Position numbers and translations under genes: made by a program
The notes under the pieces: generated by a model
Database searches by the model: none
The model's input: only the letters and a program-made list of their open reading frames with translations
What the model was told of the DNA's origin: nothing
In this document: in pieces, positions 5,561 to 5,877 of the stretch
Position numbering within the stretch: the stretch's first letter is position 1
Layout: the number at the start of each line of letters is the position of its first letter
Source of the DNA: Deltaproteobacteria bacterium
GTDB lineage: Bacteria; Desulfobacterota; Syntrophobacteria; BM002
NCBI GenBank assembly: GCA_020350905.1
Contig: CP070843.1
Location: 2,548,261 to 2,554,137, forward strand
Length of the DNA: 5,877 nt
Direction of reading: 5' to 3'

Positions 5561-5877
5561 ATGTCACTCAATTGGGGTCCGCACTTTATTGTACCCTCAG
5601 AAACCTTAAGAGCCTTTTCCGGAAGAGTGCTCCTGAGAGAAAAGTTTGACGAGGAATTATTGAGAACAGAACTACAAGGCTTGGGACTTGCCGGTTATCC
5701 GATCAAGGCCACAAACCCCTGGTACTGCAGGAAAAAAGGGACTGAGACCTGGATCAAGATCGGTGAATCCTCTGATCAAGACCAAAGCTTCGCGGTTCCC
5801 TGGGATACAAAAAACTTGGAAAATGGTGAGTATCAAATATTGGGGTTAATGCATGTCTCGGTAAAGACAGAAGACGA
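5561..5877 (+). CDS. Hypothetical protein, N-terminal 105 residues (3' end outside window)
   Basis: An open frame runs from ATG 5561 to the window edge without a stop. It begins MSLNWGPHFIV and has no signal peptide or membrane segment in the visible part. Residues 1-45 are charged and mixed. From about residue 49 to 100 the pattern looks like a beta-sandwich domain: a NPWYCRKKG strand-turn, WIKIGES, then FAVPWDTKNLENGEYQILG, where the WDT..L.NGEY pattern recalls Ig-like or fibronectin-like modules of bacterial multidomain proteins. This is a visual resemblance only. The gene has its own likely promoter and lies beyond the long heptamer block, so it probably does not belong to the nitrogen operon. 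No function is proposed. Confidence 0.75.
   Translation, partial: MSLNWGPHFIVPSETLRAFSGRVLLREKFDEELLRTELQGLGLAGYPIKATNPWYCRKKGTETWIKIGESSDQDQSFAVPWDTKNLENGEYQILGLMHVSVKTED

Overview
The window is a compact, fully co-directional (+ strand) bacterial locus for ammonium uptake and assimilation. It holds the 3' end of a PII signal-transduction gene (1-216), a flotillin/SPFH-family membrane scaffold gene (301-1560), a type I-alpha glutamine synthetase gene glnA (1670-2998), an ammonium channel gene amt (3109-4461), and a small gene for an unrecognised four-helix membrane protein (about 4495-5160). After a 400-base gene-free stretch, a new gene of unknown function starts at 5561 and runs off the window. 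No rRNA, tRNA, CRISPR array or insertion sequence was seen.

The organism is an anaerobe-like or environmental bacterium of intermediate GC that I cannot place firmly. The glutamine synthetase is the short Bacillus-type (I-alpha) enzyme. The intergenic regions carry phased short repeats of a kind seen in uncultivated Chloroflexota and Desulfobacterota genomes; that comparison is from memory and is only a lead.

The core logic is standard. Amt admits ammonium, glutamine synthetase fixes it onto glutamate, and PII senses 2-oxoglutarate/ATP/ADP and gates Amt or other targets. Two things are not standard. A flotillin sits between PII and glnA, and a four-helix membrane protein follows amt closely enough to be translationally linked to it. 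PII is normally next to amt but is here separated from it by two genes. The PII T-loop lacks the classical uridylylation tyrosine, which fits a non-enteric mode of control.

The most unusual feature is in the spaces between genes. Three of the gaps (217-300, 2999-3075 and 5161-5335) start within a few bases of the preceding stop codon. Each is built from degenerate seven-base units arranged as opposed arms able to fold back on each other. Their base sequences differ, but the seven-base phasing and inverted layout are shared. The longest keeps one seven-base register for 175 bases. A fourth gap (1561-1669) holds a different, C-rich/G-rich fold-back with a six-base rhythm. After the third heptamer block comes an AT-rich stretch with a good sigma-70-type promoter, which probably starts a separate transcription unit for the last, truncated gene.
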